39,238 nt of DNA from Thauera phenylacetica B4P (GCF_000310225.1 NZ_AMXF01000016.1:1-39238); one strand, 5' to 3'. Numbered from the stretch's first letter, positions 1-10,873 are shown. Translations and numbers: made by a program. Notes: generated from the sequence alone by a model not told the origin.

Positions 1-30
1 GCTATCCGCTCACCAGATCAAGGTCATGCT

Positions 31-375
31 GTGCCGTGCCGGCGGTGGACGCCGGATTTGTGCGGGAATCGACCGCCGTTAACACTGGCAGATGGCAGAG
101 TATTCTCCGCGTGCCGGCAGTATCGCTATCGCTTGAGCGAGGACAGTGTTGTCGTCGAGTTCGCAGACGGACCTCATATCGGGACGCAGTTCCTCAGCTT
201 GAGTTTCTCGCGGACGGATACCGGGTTGGAAGCGAGTGGCGTCTATGCCTGCGGAGACGACACCTACCATGCAACCTACAGGATTCTGGGGCCGGCGGCC
301 TTTGAAGTGGTCATCATGGTCCAAGGGCCTGCAAAGGCATACGAGCTAGTCAGCCGATATTCCCGGTCGGGATAA
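31..375 (+). CDS. DUF6314-like protein, N-terminal part missing or outside the window
   Basis: The C-terminal two thirds fit the small DUF6314 family. A run LADGRVFSACRQYRYR is followed by VVVEFADG, then a cysteine plus a D-x-Y segment (CGDDTYHATY), and it ends with the VQGPAKAYELVSRYSR type of motif (GP-x-K-x-Y). The family is about 140-150 residues and its function is unknown. The first 25-40 codons do not resemble the usual N terminus. The frame stays open to base 1, so the gene may begin outside the window or be a 5'-damaged copy. GTG at 31 is only the first possible start inside the window. It converges with the minus-strand yeeE gene 38 bp downstream. The family call comes from remembered motif spacing; the extent at the left edge is uncertain. 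Confidence 0.5.
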   Translation: MPCRRWTPDLCGNRPPLTLADGRVFSACRQYRYRLSEDSVVVEFADGPHIGTQFLSLSFSRTDTGLEASGVYACGDDTYHATYRILGPAAFEVVIMVQGPAKAYELVSRYSRSG

Positions 376-413
376 ATGCTCATGTCAGGAGGGCAAGTCC
401 TCTGTTGCCCTTA

Positions 414-1373
414 TCATGGCCGTGAAAGGCAGCGCCGGAATAACTTACCACGCGCTGCAAATCCGAAGACGATTGTCGTCGTCATCAGAAGGTAGGCGAC
501 TATCCCACCAGGTGAAAGAGTCGGAACCGCTGCGAGGATCAACCCATCATTCCCGCCGGGTATGAGCGCGATGCCGATACCCATCAATGTGCCGCCGACG
601 ACAGATCGCAGAATGCCATTGGCTGTCGGCAGTTGGAGACGCAGATTGCCTTGGCGAAAGGAGGCGGTTAGGGCGCCTGCGATCGAAGAGATCACCGCAG
701 TGAGCGCGACCTCGCCGGCCGGGGACATTCTGAGAGGAAGGGCGCGTTGAATCACGTCTGCGAAGGTCCAGGCCGGCGAGAGTGCATATAGAAGTCCGCC
801 AGTGATACCGAGTCCAATCATCGAAGCGCCGAACGACCAACCCGGCTTTGTTCGCAGAACGCTCTTCGTGGAAACGAAAACGAGTGCCAGCACGAGCACA
901 ACTAGGAAGGCTAGGAGAGTAACGAGGCCTGTTGCGCTCGGTTTGGAGATTAAGCTTGGCCATGTTGAATCGTAGCCGAACCTGCCATGGTCGGCAGCCA
1001 AGATACCAATCGTTAATCCCAAGGGTAGAGCTAGAAGTCGCATCTCCCCATCCCCAAGCCGCGCCAGCGATCCGAGCAGGCATGTGTCATTAATGAGTGC
1101 GCCGAGGCCGAAGGCGATGGCGCCGATGAGCAGGAGGAAATTGATGCTGGTCGAGGGTGCGAGTGTTGCGCCCAGTGTTCCCGTCCAGACTATCGGGACC
1201 GCAACCAGGCCTGCCGCTGCCGACGCTGCGAGAAATCCGACGAACATTTTCGGCGGCTGTCTTCTGTGTAACTCATGAGCGGCCACCACTAAACAGGTTC
1301 CGCCTTGGTTCGCCGCATATCCGAACCCGAAGGCAAGTACGCATAGAAGAAGTTCGAGCGCAAACGATCCCAT
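414..1373 (-). CDS. YeeE/YedE family (DUF395) sulfur-compound transporter
   Basis: This 319-residue, strongly hydrophobic protein has about nine or ten membrane segments and the duplicated signature of the YeeE/YedE (TsuA) thiosulfate-uptake family. The signatures are NQGGTCLVV near residues 22-30 (Cys27), ALINDTCLLGS near 92-102 (Cys98) and GGTLMGIGIALIPGGNDG near the C terminus. Family members conduct thiosulfate or related sulfur compounds through the inner membrane using conserved cysteines. It starts 26 bp after the stop of the minus-strand marR gene, so the two probably form a marR-yeeE operon under the palindrome at 1944-1960. In a neighbourhood of methionine sulfoxide reductases it may supply sulfur during thiol oxidation. 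The family is clear; the substrate is inferred. Confidence 0.85.
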   Translation of the reverse strand: MGSFALELLLCVLAFGFGYAANQGGTCLVVAAHELHRRQPPKMFVGFLAASAAAGLVAVPIVWTGTLGATLAPSTSINFLLLIGAIAFGLGALINDTCLLGSLARLGDGEMRLLALPLGLTIGILAADHGRFGYDSTWPSLISKPSATGLVTLLAFLVVLVLALVFVSTKSVLRTKPGWSFGASMIGLGITGGLLYALSPAWTFADVIQRALPLRMSPAGEVALTAVISSIAGALTASFRQGNLRLQLPTANGILRSVVGGTLMGIGIALIPGGNDGLILAAVPTLSPGGIVAYLLMTTTIVFGFAARGKLFRRCLSRP

Positions 1374-1399
1374 TATTTCAAGCCTGCCTGATCATATCG

Positions 1400-1933
1400 T
1401 CAGCCTTCTGATGCGACGTTCCAGCGTGGCGAGCGCCCCGGCTTAGCTTTACCACGGGAAGGCGCGATCCTGCTGTAGCCGCACAGATGGCAAAGGCTGA
1501 CCGAGCCATCTTTGTCGAAGCCGTTTGCCACAAGGAGCCGCTCCGACAGCATGCCTAGAATGTCGAGGTCATTGGGCGACAGGGGCGAAATACATTCGGA
1601 GATCACCTGCTCCCGTGCCTTGAGCAAGGCGTCCGTTATCTTCTTCCCCGAATTGGTGAGGTGAATGAAGCGCGCCCGCCTGTCGGTGATTTGTCTTCGT
1701 CGTTCCACCAACTGTTCGCGCTCGAGCCTATCGATCAATCGCACCGTCCCGGCATGAGAAAGCCCGATCGAGGTAGCCAAAACGCTGATCGGCAGTCCGG
1801 GCTCCATGCTGAGTAACACCATCACGGCGGTCCCCGGGCCGCTTGGTGAAAACGAGGCCGAGACACTGGCGATGCTGTCTGCAACGGCCAACGCGAGTGC
1901 ACCTAAATGGTACTTGGCGACCTCAGGCTCCAT
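1400..1933 (-). CDS. MarR-family regulator with C-terminal CxxC (paralogue 1)
   Basis: A 177-residue winged-helix MarR regulator. The recognition region reads IGLSHAGTVRLIDRLEREQLVERR (about residues 56-79), followed by a wing containing TDRRAR. After the dimerisation helices there is a C-terminal Cys148-x-x-Cys151 pair (LCHLC). ATG at 1933 is preferred over the upstream ATG at 1999. The protein then aligns from its first residue with the second MarR (37252-37791), and the palindrome at 1944-1960 falls just outside the coding region, 12 bp before the start. The CxxC pair lines up with the first pair of the cysteine cluster in the paralogue. It could bind metal or sense thiol oxidation, which is an inference. 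It is probably autoregulated and cotranscribed with yeeE. Confidence 0.9.
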   Translation of the reverse strand: MEPEVAKYHLGALALAVADSIASVSASFSPSGPGTAVMVLLSMEPGLPISVLATSIGLSHAGTVRLIDRLEREQLVERRRQITDRRARFIHLTNSGKKITDALLKAREQVISECISPLSPNDLDILGMLSERLLVANGFDKDGSVSLCHLCGYSRIAPSRGKAKPGRSPRWNVASEG

Positions 1934-1943
1934 ACCGCAAGAA

Positions 1944-1960
1944 TATATGCTTCGCGCATA
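1944..1960. promoter_or_regulatory. Palindromic operator candidate upstream of marR1-yeeE
   Basis: TATATGCTTCGCGCATA contains the perfect inverted repeat TATGC-N5-GCATA (1946-1960). It ends 12 bp before the marR1 start codon. The same arms and spacing recur at 33844, 33882 (one mismatch), 37805 (one mismatch) and 38865. The position fits an autoregulatory MarR site. No binding data are available. Confidence 0.65.
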
Positions 1961-2159
1961 GACTTCAAGCGTGTGAAAATGTATGACCGCCGCATGCATC
2001 TATGACAGATTCGGACATGGTCATGCTCATTGAGGGGCTCAGCTCGGATTCCACATCTGAGATCAACGGACGTGCTCGTTCCCCAGGCGCTAGCGGGGGT
2101 GGGCTCGATGAAAGTGGACGTGCATGGGTGCCGCTCACCGGGCGCAGGCGGTTCGCCGA

Positions 2160-2190
2160 TGAGACCGCCGGTATGATCGGACGGGTCTCA
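2160..2190. repeat. Inverted repeat at the start of the truncated lysR gene
   Basis: TGAGACC at 2160-2166 and its exact complement GGTCTCA at 2184-2190 are separated by 17 bp. The right arm touches the ATG of the truncated lysR. It could be an operator or an mRNA hairpin that affects initiation. The 200 bases before it, back to marR1, hold no convincing gene; an open frame at 2002-2202 has no family features. Confidence 0.4.
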
Positions 2191-2522
2191 TGCCCGACCT
2201 GACTCTTGATCTCCGATACCTGAAGTACGCCGTTCAGGTCGCCGAGGCCGGCAGCTTCCGCCGAGCGGCGGAGCGCCTATCGATATCGCAATCCACCGTC
2301 AGCCGACGTGTGCAGCTGTTTGAGCGCCAACTTGGCTTTTCTCTCTTCAAGCGTACGCGAGCGGGGGCAGGGCTGACTCCAGAAGGTGAGCGCTTCCTTC
2401 AACAAGCGGTGGTGGGAGCGCGCTACCTTCGTAACGCCGCAACGGAGATCCGCTCCGCGCGGAAACTCAAGACCGGGCTCGTGAGGTTTGTGTCGTTTTC
2501 AGAAGACGACCGCACCATCTGA
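2190..2522 (+). pseudogene. LysR-family regulator truncated by the mercury transposon
   Basis: The first 100 codons encode a typical LysR N terminus. The helix-turn-helix segment VAEAGSFRRAAERLSISQST is followed by a linker helix with LFERQLGFSLFKRTRAG and TPEG. The coding sequence enters the transposon end at 2491; the last ten codons and the stop (2520-2522) are transposon sequence. The whole effector-binding domain (about 190 residues) is missing and is not found beyond the right end of the transposon. The product could at most be a DNA-binding fragment. The original target may have been a neighbouring oxidoreductase gene, such as the truncated adh now at 23957, but this cannot be shown from the window. 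Confidence 0.85.
2491..2515 (+). repeat. Terminal inverted repeat IRt of the Tn5053-like element
   Basis: The sequence begins TGTCGTTTTCAGAAGACGAC and is followed by CGCAC. It is the tniA-side end and interrupts the lysR reading frame. Further partial copies of the motif occur between 2560 and 2625 (for example GTCGTCTGCACCAATCTCG), as expected for the subterminal TniA-binding repeats of this family. Confidence 0.92.
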
Positions 2523-2633
2523 CTGGATGTAACGCCTGGTGTGCATACGGCTCCTGACAGCCCAATATCAGGAGTCGTCTGCACCAATCTCGACTATGCT
2601 CAATACTCGTGTGCACCAAAGCGAGGTTTGGGC

Positions 2634-4313
2634 ATGACATCAGACACTCCACCGATTGCCGCGCAAGGCGTGGCCACCCTGCCCGACGAGGCATGGGCGC
2701 AAGCCCGGCACCGGACGGAAATCATCGGGCCACTGGCAGCGCTTGAGGTGGTCGGGCATGAAGCCGCCGATGAGGCAGCCCAAGCGCTGGGCCTGTCCCG
2801 GCGACAGGTATATGTCCTGATCCGTCGCGCCCGGCAGGGTACTGGCCTGGTAACAGACCTGACGCCCGGCCGATCCGGCGGCGGCAAAGGCAAGGGGCGC
2901 TTGCCGGAACCGGTCGAGCGCATCATCCGCGAGCTGCTGCAAAAGCGCTTCCTGACCAAGCAGAAACGCAGCCTGGCGGCGTTCCACCGCGAAGTCGCGC
3001 AGGCGTGCAAAACCCAGAAGCTGCCGGTGCCGGCGCGCAACACCGTGGCCCAGCGGATTGCCGGACTACACCCGGCGAAAATAGCCCGCAGCCGGGGCGG
3101 GCAGGACGCTGCCCGTCCCTTGCAAGGCGCGGGTGGCATTCCGCCAGAAGTCACCATGCCGCTGGAACAGGTGCAGATCGACCACACCGTCATCGACCTG
3201 ATCGTGGTCGACGAGCGCGACCGGCAACCGATTGGCCGCCCATATTTGACCCTCGCCATCGACGTGTTCACGCGCTGCGTACTCGGCATGGTGGTCACGC
3301 TGGAAGCGCCGTCCGCCGTCTCGGTCGGCCTATGCCTCGCGCATGCCGCCTGCGACAAGCGGCCCTGGCTGGAAGGGCTGAATGTGGAAATGGACTGGCC
3401 GATGAGCGGCAAGCCCAGGCTGCTCTATCTGGACAACGCGGCCGAGTTCAAAAGCGAAGCGCTGCGCCGTGGCTGCGAACAGCATGGCATCCGGCTGGAC
3501 TATCGCCCACCAGGCCAGCCGCACTACGGCGGCATCGTGGAACGGATCATCGGCACGGCGATGCAGATGATCCACGACGAATTACCGGGGACGACCTTCT
3601 CCAATCCCGGCCAGCGCGGCGAGTACGATTCCGAGAAGATGGCCACCCTGACGCTGCGCGAGCTGGAGCGCTGGCTCGCGTTGGCGGTAGGCACCTATCA
3701 CGGCTCCGTGCACAACGGCCTGCTCCAGCCGCCGGCCGCGCGCTGGGCCGAGGCCGTGGAGCGCGTTGGCGTCCCGGCCGTCGTTACCCGCCCCACCGCG
3801 TTTTTGGTCGATTTCCTGCCGGTGATCCGCCGCACCCTGACCCGCACCGGCTTTGTCATCGACCACATCCACTACTACGCCGACGCCCTCAAGCCGTGGA
3901 TTGCCCGGCGCGAGCGCTTGCCCGCCTTCCTGATCCGGCGCGATCCGCGCGACATCAGCCGCATCTGGGTACTGGAACCGGAAGGTCAGCACTATCTGGA
4001 GATCCACTACCGCACCTTGTCCCATCCGGCCGTCACCCTCTGGGAACAACGCCAGGCGCTGGCCAAATTGCGTCAGCTCGGGCGCGAGCAGGTGGACGAG
4101 TCGGCGCTGTTCCGCATGATCGGGCAGATGCGCGAGATCGTGACCACCGCCCAGAAGGCCACGCGCAAGGCGCGGCGCGACGCTGATCGCCGCCAGCACC
4201 TCAAGACGTCGGAGCCACCGGCCAAGCCCATACCGCCGGATGTGGACATGGCTGACCCGCAGGCAGACAACCTGCCGCCGGCCAAACCGTTCGATCAGAT
4301 CGAGGAGTGGTAG
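2634..4313 (+). CDS. tniA: DDE transposase TniA
   Basis: A 559-residue transposase of the Tn5053/Tn402 (retroviral integrase-like) type that cuts and joins the transposon ends. The catalytic triad is visible: Asp183 (VQIDHT), Asp267 (LYLDNAAEF) and Glu303 (GGIVERIIG), with 35 residues between the last two. An N-terminal helix-turn-helix region (about 45-66) and a basic glycine-rich linker (80-90) precede the core. ATG at 2634 gives the usual family length; the frame is open further upstream, but that part lies in the terminal repeat region. The stop is 2 bp before the tniB start, so tniA, tniB and tniQ form one operon. Confidence 0.96.
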   Translation: MTSDTPPIAAQGVATLPDEAWAQARHRTEIIGPLAALEVVGHEAADEAAQALGLSRRQVYVLIRRARQGTGLVTDLTPGRSGGGKGKGRLPEPVERIIRELLQKRFLTKQKRSLAAFHREVAQACKTQKLPVPARNTVAQRIAGLHPAKIARSRGGQDAARPLQGAGGIPPEVTMPLEQVQIDHTVIDLIVVDERDRQPIGRPYLTLAIDVFTRCVLGMVVTLEAPSAVSVGLCLAHAACDKRPWLEGLNVEMDWPMSGKPRLLYLDNAAEFKSEALRRGCEQHGIRLDYRPPGQPHYGGIVERIIGTAMQMIHDELPGTTFSNPGQRGEYDSEKMATLTLRELERWLALAVGTYHGSVHNGLLQPPAARWAEAVERVGVPAVVTRPTAFLVDFLPVIRRTLTRTGFVIDHIHYYADALKPWIARRERLPAFLIRRDPRDISRIWVLEPEGQHYLEIHYRTLSHPAVTLWEQRQALAKLRQLGREQVDESALFRMIGQMREIVTTAQKATRKARRDADRRQHLKTSEPPAKPIPPDVDMADPQADNLPPAKPFDQIEEW

Positions 4314-4315
4314 CC

Positions 4316-5224
4316 GTGGACGAATATCCCGTCATTGACCTGTCCCACCTGCTGCCAGCGGCACAGGGTTTGGCCAGGCTGCCGGCAGACGAGCGCATCC
4401 AGCGCATTCGCGCCGACCGCTGGATCGGCTACCCGCGCGCGGTCGAGGCGCTGAACCGGCTGGAAACTCTGTATGCGTGGCCGAACAAGCAACGCATGCC
4501 AAACCTGCTGCTGGTCGGCCCCACCAACAACGGCAAGTCGATGATCGTCGAGAAATTCCGGCGGGCGCACCCGGTCGGCACCGACGCTGACCAAGAACAT
4601 ATCCCGGTGCTGGTCGTGCAGATGCCGTCAGAGCCATCGGTGATCCGCTTCTATGTCGCGCTGCTGGCTGCGATGGGCGCGCCGCTGCGCCCGCGCCCAC
4701 GGCTGCCGGAAATGGAGCAACTGGCGCTGGCCCTGCTGCGCAAGGTCGGCGTGCGCATGCTGGTGATCGACGAACTGCACAATGTACTGGCTGGCAACAG
4801 CGTTAACCGGCGCGAGTTCCTCAACCTGCTGCGCTTCCTCGGCAACGAGCTGCGTATCCCCCTGGTCGGGGTCGGCACGCGCGAGGCGTACCTGGCCATC
4901 CGTTCGGACGATCAGTTGGAAAACCGCTTCGAGCCGATGCTGCTGCCGCCGTGGGAGGCCAATGAGGACTGCTGCTCGCTGCTGGCCAGCTTCGCGGCGT
5001 CACTCCCGCTACGGCGGCCATCCCCGATTGCCACGCTGGACATGGCCCGCTACCTGCTCACCCGGAGCGAAGGCACCATCGGCGAGCTTGCACATCTGCT
5101 GGTGGCGGCGGCCGTCGCCGCCGTGGAGAGTGGCGAGGAAGCGATCAACCACCGCACGCTCAGCATGGCCGACTACATCGGCCCCAGTGAGCGGCGGCGA
5201 CAGTTCGAGCGGGAACTGATGTGA
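4316..5224 (+). CDS. tniB: Transposition ATPase TniB
   Basis: An AAA+ ATP-binding protein of 302 residues that works with TniA in target selection, in a role like MuB or TnsC. Walker A is GPTNNGKS at residues 68-75 and Walker B is VRMLVIDE ending at Asp152-Glu153. A sensor-like segment (VGVGTREAY) and an arginine-rich region follow. GTG at 4316 is chosen because a GAGGAG ribosome site lies 8 bp upstream and it gives the family length; an in-frame GTG at 4307 is less likely. The stop overlaps the start of tniQ (GTGA), which suggests translational coupling. Confidence 0.95.
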   Translation: MDEYPVIDLSHLLPAAQGLARLPADERIQRIRADRWIGYPRAVEALNRLETLYAWPNKQRMPNLLLVGPTNNGKSMIVEKFRRAHPVGTDADQEHIPVLVVQMPSEPSVIRFYVALLAAMGAPLRPRPRLPEMEQLALALLRKVGVRMLVIDELHNVLAGNSVNRREFLNLLRFLGNELRIPLVGVGTREAYLAIRSDDQLENRFEPMLLPPWEANEDCCSLLASFAASLPLRRPSPIATLDMARYLLTRSEGTIGELAHLLVAAAVAAVESGEEAINHRTLSMADYIGPSERRRQFERELM

Positions 5225-6438
5225 AGTCCGCGCCGCGCTGGCCGCTGCATCCGGCACCCAAGGAAGGCGAAGCCCTGTCCTCATGGCTCAACCGGGTCGC
5301 CGCCTGCTACCAGATGGACGTGCACGAGCTGCTGGCCCACGATCTTGGTCACAGCCAACTTGATGACCTGGATACCGCACCATCCTTGTCGTTGCTGACG
5401 GCGCTCTGCCAGCGCAGTGGCGTCGAGCTGGAGCGGTTGCGCAGCATGAGTCTTGCAGGCTGGGTGCCGTGGCTGCTCGACAGTCTCGACGATTCGGTAC
5501 CAGCAGCCTTGGAAACCTATACATTCCAATGCGCGGTGCTCCTGCCCAAGCGCACCCGCAAGGTGCGGTCCATCACTCGCTGGCGTGCCTGGCTACCGAG
5601 CCAGACGATTCGCCGGGCGTGTCCGCAGTGTCTGAACGATCCAACGAATCAAGCTGTGCTACTCGTCTGGCAGCTCCCCTTGATGCTGAGCTGCCCGCAG
5701 CATGGCTGCTGGCTGGAGTCCTACTGGGGCATGCCCGGCCGGTATCTTCAGTGGGAAATCGCCGATGCTGCGCCGCGCCCTGCCGATGACGCAATCGCCT
5801 GCATGGACCGGCGCACCTGGCAGGCGCTGACGACGGGTTTTGTGGAGCTGCCGCGTCGGCGTGTCCACGCCGGCTTGTGGTTCCGGCTGCTGCGCACCCT
5901 GCTTGATGAGCTGAACACGCCGCTCTCGCACTGCGGCAGTTGCTCGGCGAGCATCCGCCATGTCTGGGAGCGCTGCGGCCATCCGCTGCGCGCCGGGCAG
6001 AGTCTGTGGCGTCCCTACGAGATTCTGGCCCCGGCGGTGCAGTGGCAGATGCTGGAGGCGGCGGCCACCGCCATCACGCTGATCGAGTCAAAGGCGCTGA
6101 TCCCGCGCGGGGAACAGGCCGCGCTGTTTCAGACGGAGCCGCACACTGGTTTCACCAACGGCCTGCCGGCGAAGGTGCCGAAGCCGGAACCCATCAACCA
6201 CTGGCAACGAGCAGCCCAGGCCATCGATGAGGCCATCATTGAAGCGCGACACAACCCGGAGACGGCCCGCTTGCTGTTCACACTGGCGTCCTACGGGCGA
6301 CGCGACCCCGAATCCCTGGAACGTTTGCGCGCCACGTTCACCAAGGAGGGCATCCCGCCGGAGTTTTTGTCACATTACGAGCCTGAATGGCCGTTTGCAG
6401 GTCTTAGACTAAATGACGGGTTAAGTGACAGTTTTTGA
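5221..6438 (+). CDS. tniQ: Transposition protein TniQ
   Basis: This 405-residue TniQ protein is required with TniA and TniB for cointegrate formation and is related to TnsD/TniQ target-recognition proteins. The N terminus has the family segment EGEALSSWLNRVA near residues 16-28. Two zinc-finger-like groups are visible: CPQC with CPQHGC (about residues 138-161) and CGSC with CGHPLR (about 241-259). Its GTG start overlaps the tniB stop. The 3' end runs to the res region that precedes tniR. Confidence 0.93.
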   Translation: MKSAPRWPLHPAPKEGEALSSWLNRVAACYQMDVHELLAHDLGHSQLDDLDTAPSLSLLTALCQRSGVELERLRSMSLAGWVPWLLDSLDDSVPAALETYTFQCAVLLPKRTRKVRSITRWRAWLPSQTIRRACPQCLNDPTNQAVLLVWQLPLMLSCPQHGCWLESYWGMPGRYLQWEIADAAPRPADDAIACMDRRTWQALTTGFVELPRRRVHAGLWFRLLRTLLDELNTPLSHCGSCSASIRHVWERCGHPLRAGQSLWRPYEILAPAVQWQMLEAAATAITLIESKALIPRGEQAALFQTEPHTGFTNGLPAKVPKPEPINHWQRAAQAIDEAIIEARHNPETARLLFTLASYGRRDPESLERLRATFTKEGIPPEFLSHYEPEWPFAGLRLNDGLSDSF

Positions 6439-6498
6439 CGGCGAGAACTTTCTGGCTCACACTGTCACATAATCGAACGTATATGTGACAGGTACGAC
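6420..6498. promoter_or_regulatory. res site (TniR resolution site)
   Basis: The gap between tniQ and tniR holds several copies of the short motif TGACA/TGTCA in both orientations: near 6425, within CACTGTCACATAA near 6460-6473, and in TATGTGACAGGTACGA just before the tniR start. This arrangement and position fit the resolvase site of Tn5053/Tn402 elements. The same DNA should contain the tniR promoter. Confidence 0.7.
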
Positions 6499-7113
6499 AT
6501 GCTGATAGGCTACATGCGGGTATCGAAGGCGGACGGCTCCCAGGCTACCGATTTGCAGCGCGACGCGCTGATTGCCGCCGGGGTCGATCCAGTACATCTT
6601 TACGAGGACCAGGCATCCGGCATGCGCGAGGATCGGCCCGGCTTGACGAGCTGCCTGAAGGCGTTGCGAACTGGCGACACACTGGTCGTGTGGAAACTGG
6701 ATCGGCTCGGACGCGACCTGCGACATCTCATCAACACCGTGCACGACCTGACTGGGCGCGGCATCGGCTTGAAGGTATTAACCGGGCACGGCGCGGCCAT
6801 CGACACCACGACCGCCGCCGGCAAGCTGGTCTTTGGCATCTTCGCCGCCCTGGCCGAGTTCGAGCGCGAGTTGATCGCGGAGCGCACGATTGCCGGCCTA
6901 GCCTCGGCCCGCGCGCGCGGGCGGAAAGGCGGCCGGCCGTTCAAGATGACCGCCGCCAAGCTGCGGCTGGCGATGGCGGCAATGGGTCAGCCAGAGACCA
7001 AGGTCGGCGACCTGTGCCAGGAACTTGGCGTCACGCGGCAGACCCTGTATCGGCATGTTTCACCCAAGGGTGAGCTACGTCCAGATGGCGAGAAGCTACT
7101 CAGCCGAATTTGA
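6499..7113 (+). CDS. tniR: Serine resolvase TniR
   Basis: A 204-residue site-specific recombinase that resolves cointegrates at the adjacent res site. The N-terminal catalytic domain starts MLIGYMRVSK with the nucleophile Ser9 and includes [15 protein letters not shown] (about residues 63-77) and the long helix region FAALAEFERELIAERT (about 116-131). The C terminus carries a helix-turn-helix near 170-190 (VGDLCQELGVTRQTLYRH). It is 28-30% longer in its tail than the shortest resolvases but normal for TniR. It is read toward the convergent mer operon. Confidence 0.94.
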   Translation: MLIGYMRVSKADGSQATDLQRDALIAAGVDPVHLYEDQASGMREDRPGLTSCLKALRTGDTLVVWKLDRLGRDLRHLINTVHDLTGRGIGLKVLTGHGAAIDTTTAAGKLVFGIFAALAEFERELIAERTIAGLASARARGRKGGRPFKMTAAKLRLAMAAMGQPETKVGDLCQELGVTRQTLYRHVSPKGELRPDGEKLLSRI

Positions 7114-7165
7114 TGCCGGCATGAGGCAACGTAGCGACAGCGTGGTTTGTCTCAATGGGAAGCGC

Positions 7166-7402
7166 TCATGATCGATCTTTGAAGGCCCGCAGCAGTCGTG
7201 TCACAGACAGGACGAACAAACCGGTCAGCGTGAGGGCTGCGATACCCCAGTACTCTCCGATGAACGCGCCGGCCGTCGTGCCGGCCAGCACAATGGCGAG
7301 AATCGGCAAATGGCAGGGACAGGTGAGCACGGCCAGCGCGCCCCACAGGTAGCCGGTGATCGGTTTGTGCGTCTCGGACGGCAAGCGCTCGGGGCTGTTC
7401 AT
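7166..7402 (-). CDS. merE: Mercury resistance protein MerE
   Basis: A 78-residue inner-membrane protein with two predicted membrane helices. The Cys28-Pro-Cys30 pair (LTCPCHLP) lies at the start of the first helix, as in MerE of Tn21 and Tn501. Family members are implicated in uptake of mercuric and organic mercury. It is the last gene of the mer operon; its start overlaps the merD stop by 4 bp. Confidence 0.94.
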   Translation of the reverse strand: MNSPERLPSETHKPITGYLWGALAVLTCPCHLPILAIVLAGTTAGAFIGEYWGIAALTLTGLFVLSVTRLLRAFKDRS

Positions 7403-7764
7403 GGCAGACTCTCCGCGTGCTGTGCCGGCTCGGTCGGCATGGTGGCCAACTGCACCTCCAGATCGGCCAACGCTTCGCGCCGACGCTCGACGAACTGGCG
7501 CAGAACGGCAAGCTGCGCGGCCGCTTCATCGCCGTCCGCAGCATCCAGCGCCCGGCACAGCCGCGCCAGCGCGTCCAGGCCGATGCCCGCCTCGAAGGCC
7601 GCCCGCACGAAGCACAGCCGTTGCAAGGCGGCATCATCGAACAGGCCATAGCCGCCCGGGGTGCACGCCACCGGACGCAGCAATCCGCGCAGCAGGTAGT
7701 CGCGCACGATATGCACGCTCACCCCGGCATCAAGGGCCAGCCGGGACACGGTGTAGGCGCTCAT
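7399..7764 (-). CDS. merD: Mercury resistance co-regulator MerD
   Basis: A 121-residue MerR-type protein with an N-terminal helix-turn-helix ([20 protein letters not shown]) and a coiled-coil region rich in Ala, Leu and Glu after residue 80. MerD binds the mer operator weakly and helps to switch the operon off by displacing activated MerR. It lacks the three mercury-binding cysteines of MerR, consistent with that role. It follows merA after 16 bp. Confidence 0.94.
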   Translation of the reverse strand: MSAYTVSRLALDAGVSVHIVRDYLLRGLLRPVACTPGGYGLFDDAALQRLCFVRAAFEAGIGLDALARLCRALDAADGDEAAAQLAVLRQFVERRREALADLEVQLATMPTEPAQHAESLP

Positions 7765-7780
7765 TGAAAACCTCCTTTTT

Positions 7781-9947
<2,167 letters not shown>

Positions 9948-9962
9948 GGTGAACTCCTGTGA

Positions 9963-10313
9963 TCAATAGAAAAATGGCACGACGTAGGGAAATCCGAGCG
10001 CGACCAAAACCAGCACGGCCACGCCCCAGAAAATGAGCTTGTAAGTAGCTCGCACTTGGGGAATCGCGCAAACCTCACCCGGTTTGCAGGCGGCTGACGG
10101 CCGGTAGATGCGCCGCCAGGCGAAGAACAACGCCACCAGCGCCACGCCGATAAAGATGGGGCGATAGGGTTCCAACACCGTCAAGTTGCCGATCCAAGCG
10201 CCGCTGAACCCCAAGGCGATCAGAACCAGCGGCCCGAGGCAGCAAGCCGAGGCGAGGATGGCGGCCAGCCCGCCAGTGAAGAGCGCGCCGCGCCCGTTTT
10301 GAGGTTCAGACAT
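9963..10313 (-). CDS. merT: Mercury transporter MerT
   Basis: A 116-residue inner-membrane protein with three predicted helices, the first gene of the mer operon. Cys24-Cys25 in the first helix and Cys76 plus Cys82 in the cytoplasmic loop match the transport cysteines of the family. It starts just downstream of the MerR-controlled promoter at 10349-10379. Confidence 0.96.
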   Translation of the reverse strand: MSEPQNGRGALFTGGLAAILASACCLGPLVLIALGFSGAWIGNLTVLEPYRPIFIGVALVALFFAWRRIYRPSAACKPGEVCAIPQVRATYKLIFWGVAVLVLVALGFPYVVPFFY

Positions 10314-10348
10314 ACGTTTGTCCTTTCGAATCTGAATTGGATAGCTTA

Positions 10349-10379
10349 AGCTTACTTCCGTAGTTATGTACGGAGTCAA
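10349..10379 (-). promoter_or_regulatory. mer promoter-operator (PT/MerO)
   Basis: On the minus strand the -35 TTGACT (10379-10374) and -10 TAAGCT (10354-10349) are separated by 19 bp, the long spacer typical of MerR-activated promoters. The spacer contains the dyad CCGTAC-ATAA-CTACGG, the MerR operator. It drives merT-E leftward and also controls merR on the other strand. Confidence 0.92.
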
Positions 10380-10384
10380 GCGAT

Positions 10385-10819
10385 ATGGAAAACAATTTGG
10401 AGAACCTGACCATTGGCGTTTTCGCCAGGACGGCCGGGGTCAATGTGGAGACCATCCGGTTCTATCAGCGCAAGGGCTTGCTCCCGGAACCGGACAAGCC
10501 TTACGGCAGCATTCGCCGCTATGGCGAGACGGATGTAACGCGGGTGCGCTTCGTGAAATCAGCCCAGCGGTTGGGCTTCAGCCTGGATGAGATCGCCGAG
10601 CTGCTGCGGCTGGAGGATGGCACCCATTGCGAGGAAGCCAGCAGCCTGGCCGAGCACAAGCTCAAGGACGTGCGCGAGAGGATGGCTGACCTGGCGCGCA
10701 TGGAGGCCGTGCTGTCTGATTTGGTGTGCGCCTGCCATGCGCGGAAGGGGAACGTTTCCTGCCCGCTGATTGCGTCACTGCAAGGGAAGAAAGAACCGCG
10801 CAGTGCGGACGCGGTGTAG
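10385..10819 (+). CDS. merR: Mercury-responsive regulator MerR
   Basis: A 144-residue dimeric regulator that represses the mer promoter without Hg(II) and activates it when mercury is bound. The N-terminal winged helix begins [21 protein letters not shown]. The three mercury ligands are present at Cys82 (THCEE), Cys117 (CACHAR) and Cys126 (VSCPL). It is divergent from merT across the 71-bp operator region. It ends 16 bp before a Tn21-type terminal repeat remnant. Confidence 0.97.
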   Translation: MENNLENLTIGVFARTAGVNVETIRFYQRKGLLPEPDKPYGSIRRYGETDVTRVRFVKSAQRLGFSLDEIAELLRLEDGTHCEEASSLAEHKLKDVRERMADLARMEAVLSDLVCACHARKGNVSCPLIASLQGKKEPRSADAV

Positions 10820-10835
10820 CCCGAGGGAACTACGC

Positions 10836-10873
10836 CTTAGCGTGCTTTATTTTCCGTTTTCTGAGGCGACTCC
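10836..10873 (-). repeat. Tn21-type 38-bp terminal repeat remnant inside the Tn5053-like element
   Basis: The plus strand begins CTTAGCGTGCTTTATTTTCC and continues through GTTTTCTGAGGCGACTCC. This is the 38-bp end of the Tn21 subgroup of Tn3-family transposons. It lies between merR and the real transposon end. The published model for this family is that its mer module came from a Tn21-like element. It matches the copy at 14300-14337 at 36 of 38 positions and in the same orientation. Confidence 0.88.

Noticed and set aside
1981..1995. TATGACCGCCGCATG as a further copy of the MarR palindrome
   Set aside because: Four of five bases fit in each arm, but the arms are not complementary to each other, so it is not a true inverted repeat.
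2002..2202. Open frame between marR1 and lysR
   Set aside because: No ribosome site, low-complexity composition and no family features.
3005..4186. Long open frame (393 codons) inside tniA in another frame
   Set aside because: It is a GC-driven shadow rich in Arg, Ala and Pro with no domain; tniA in the other frame has the full catalytic triad.
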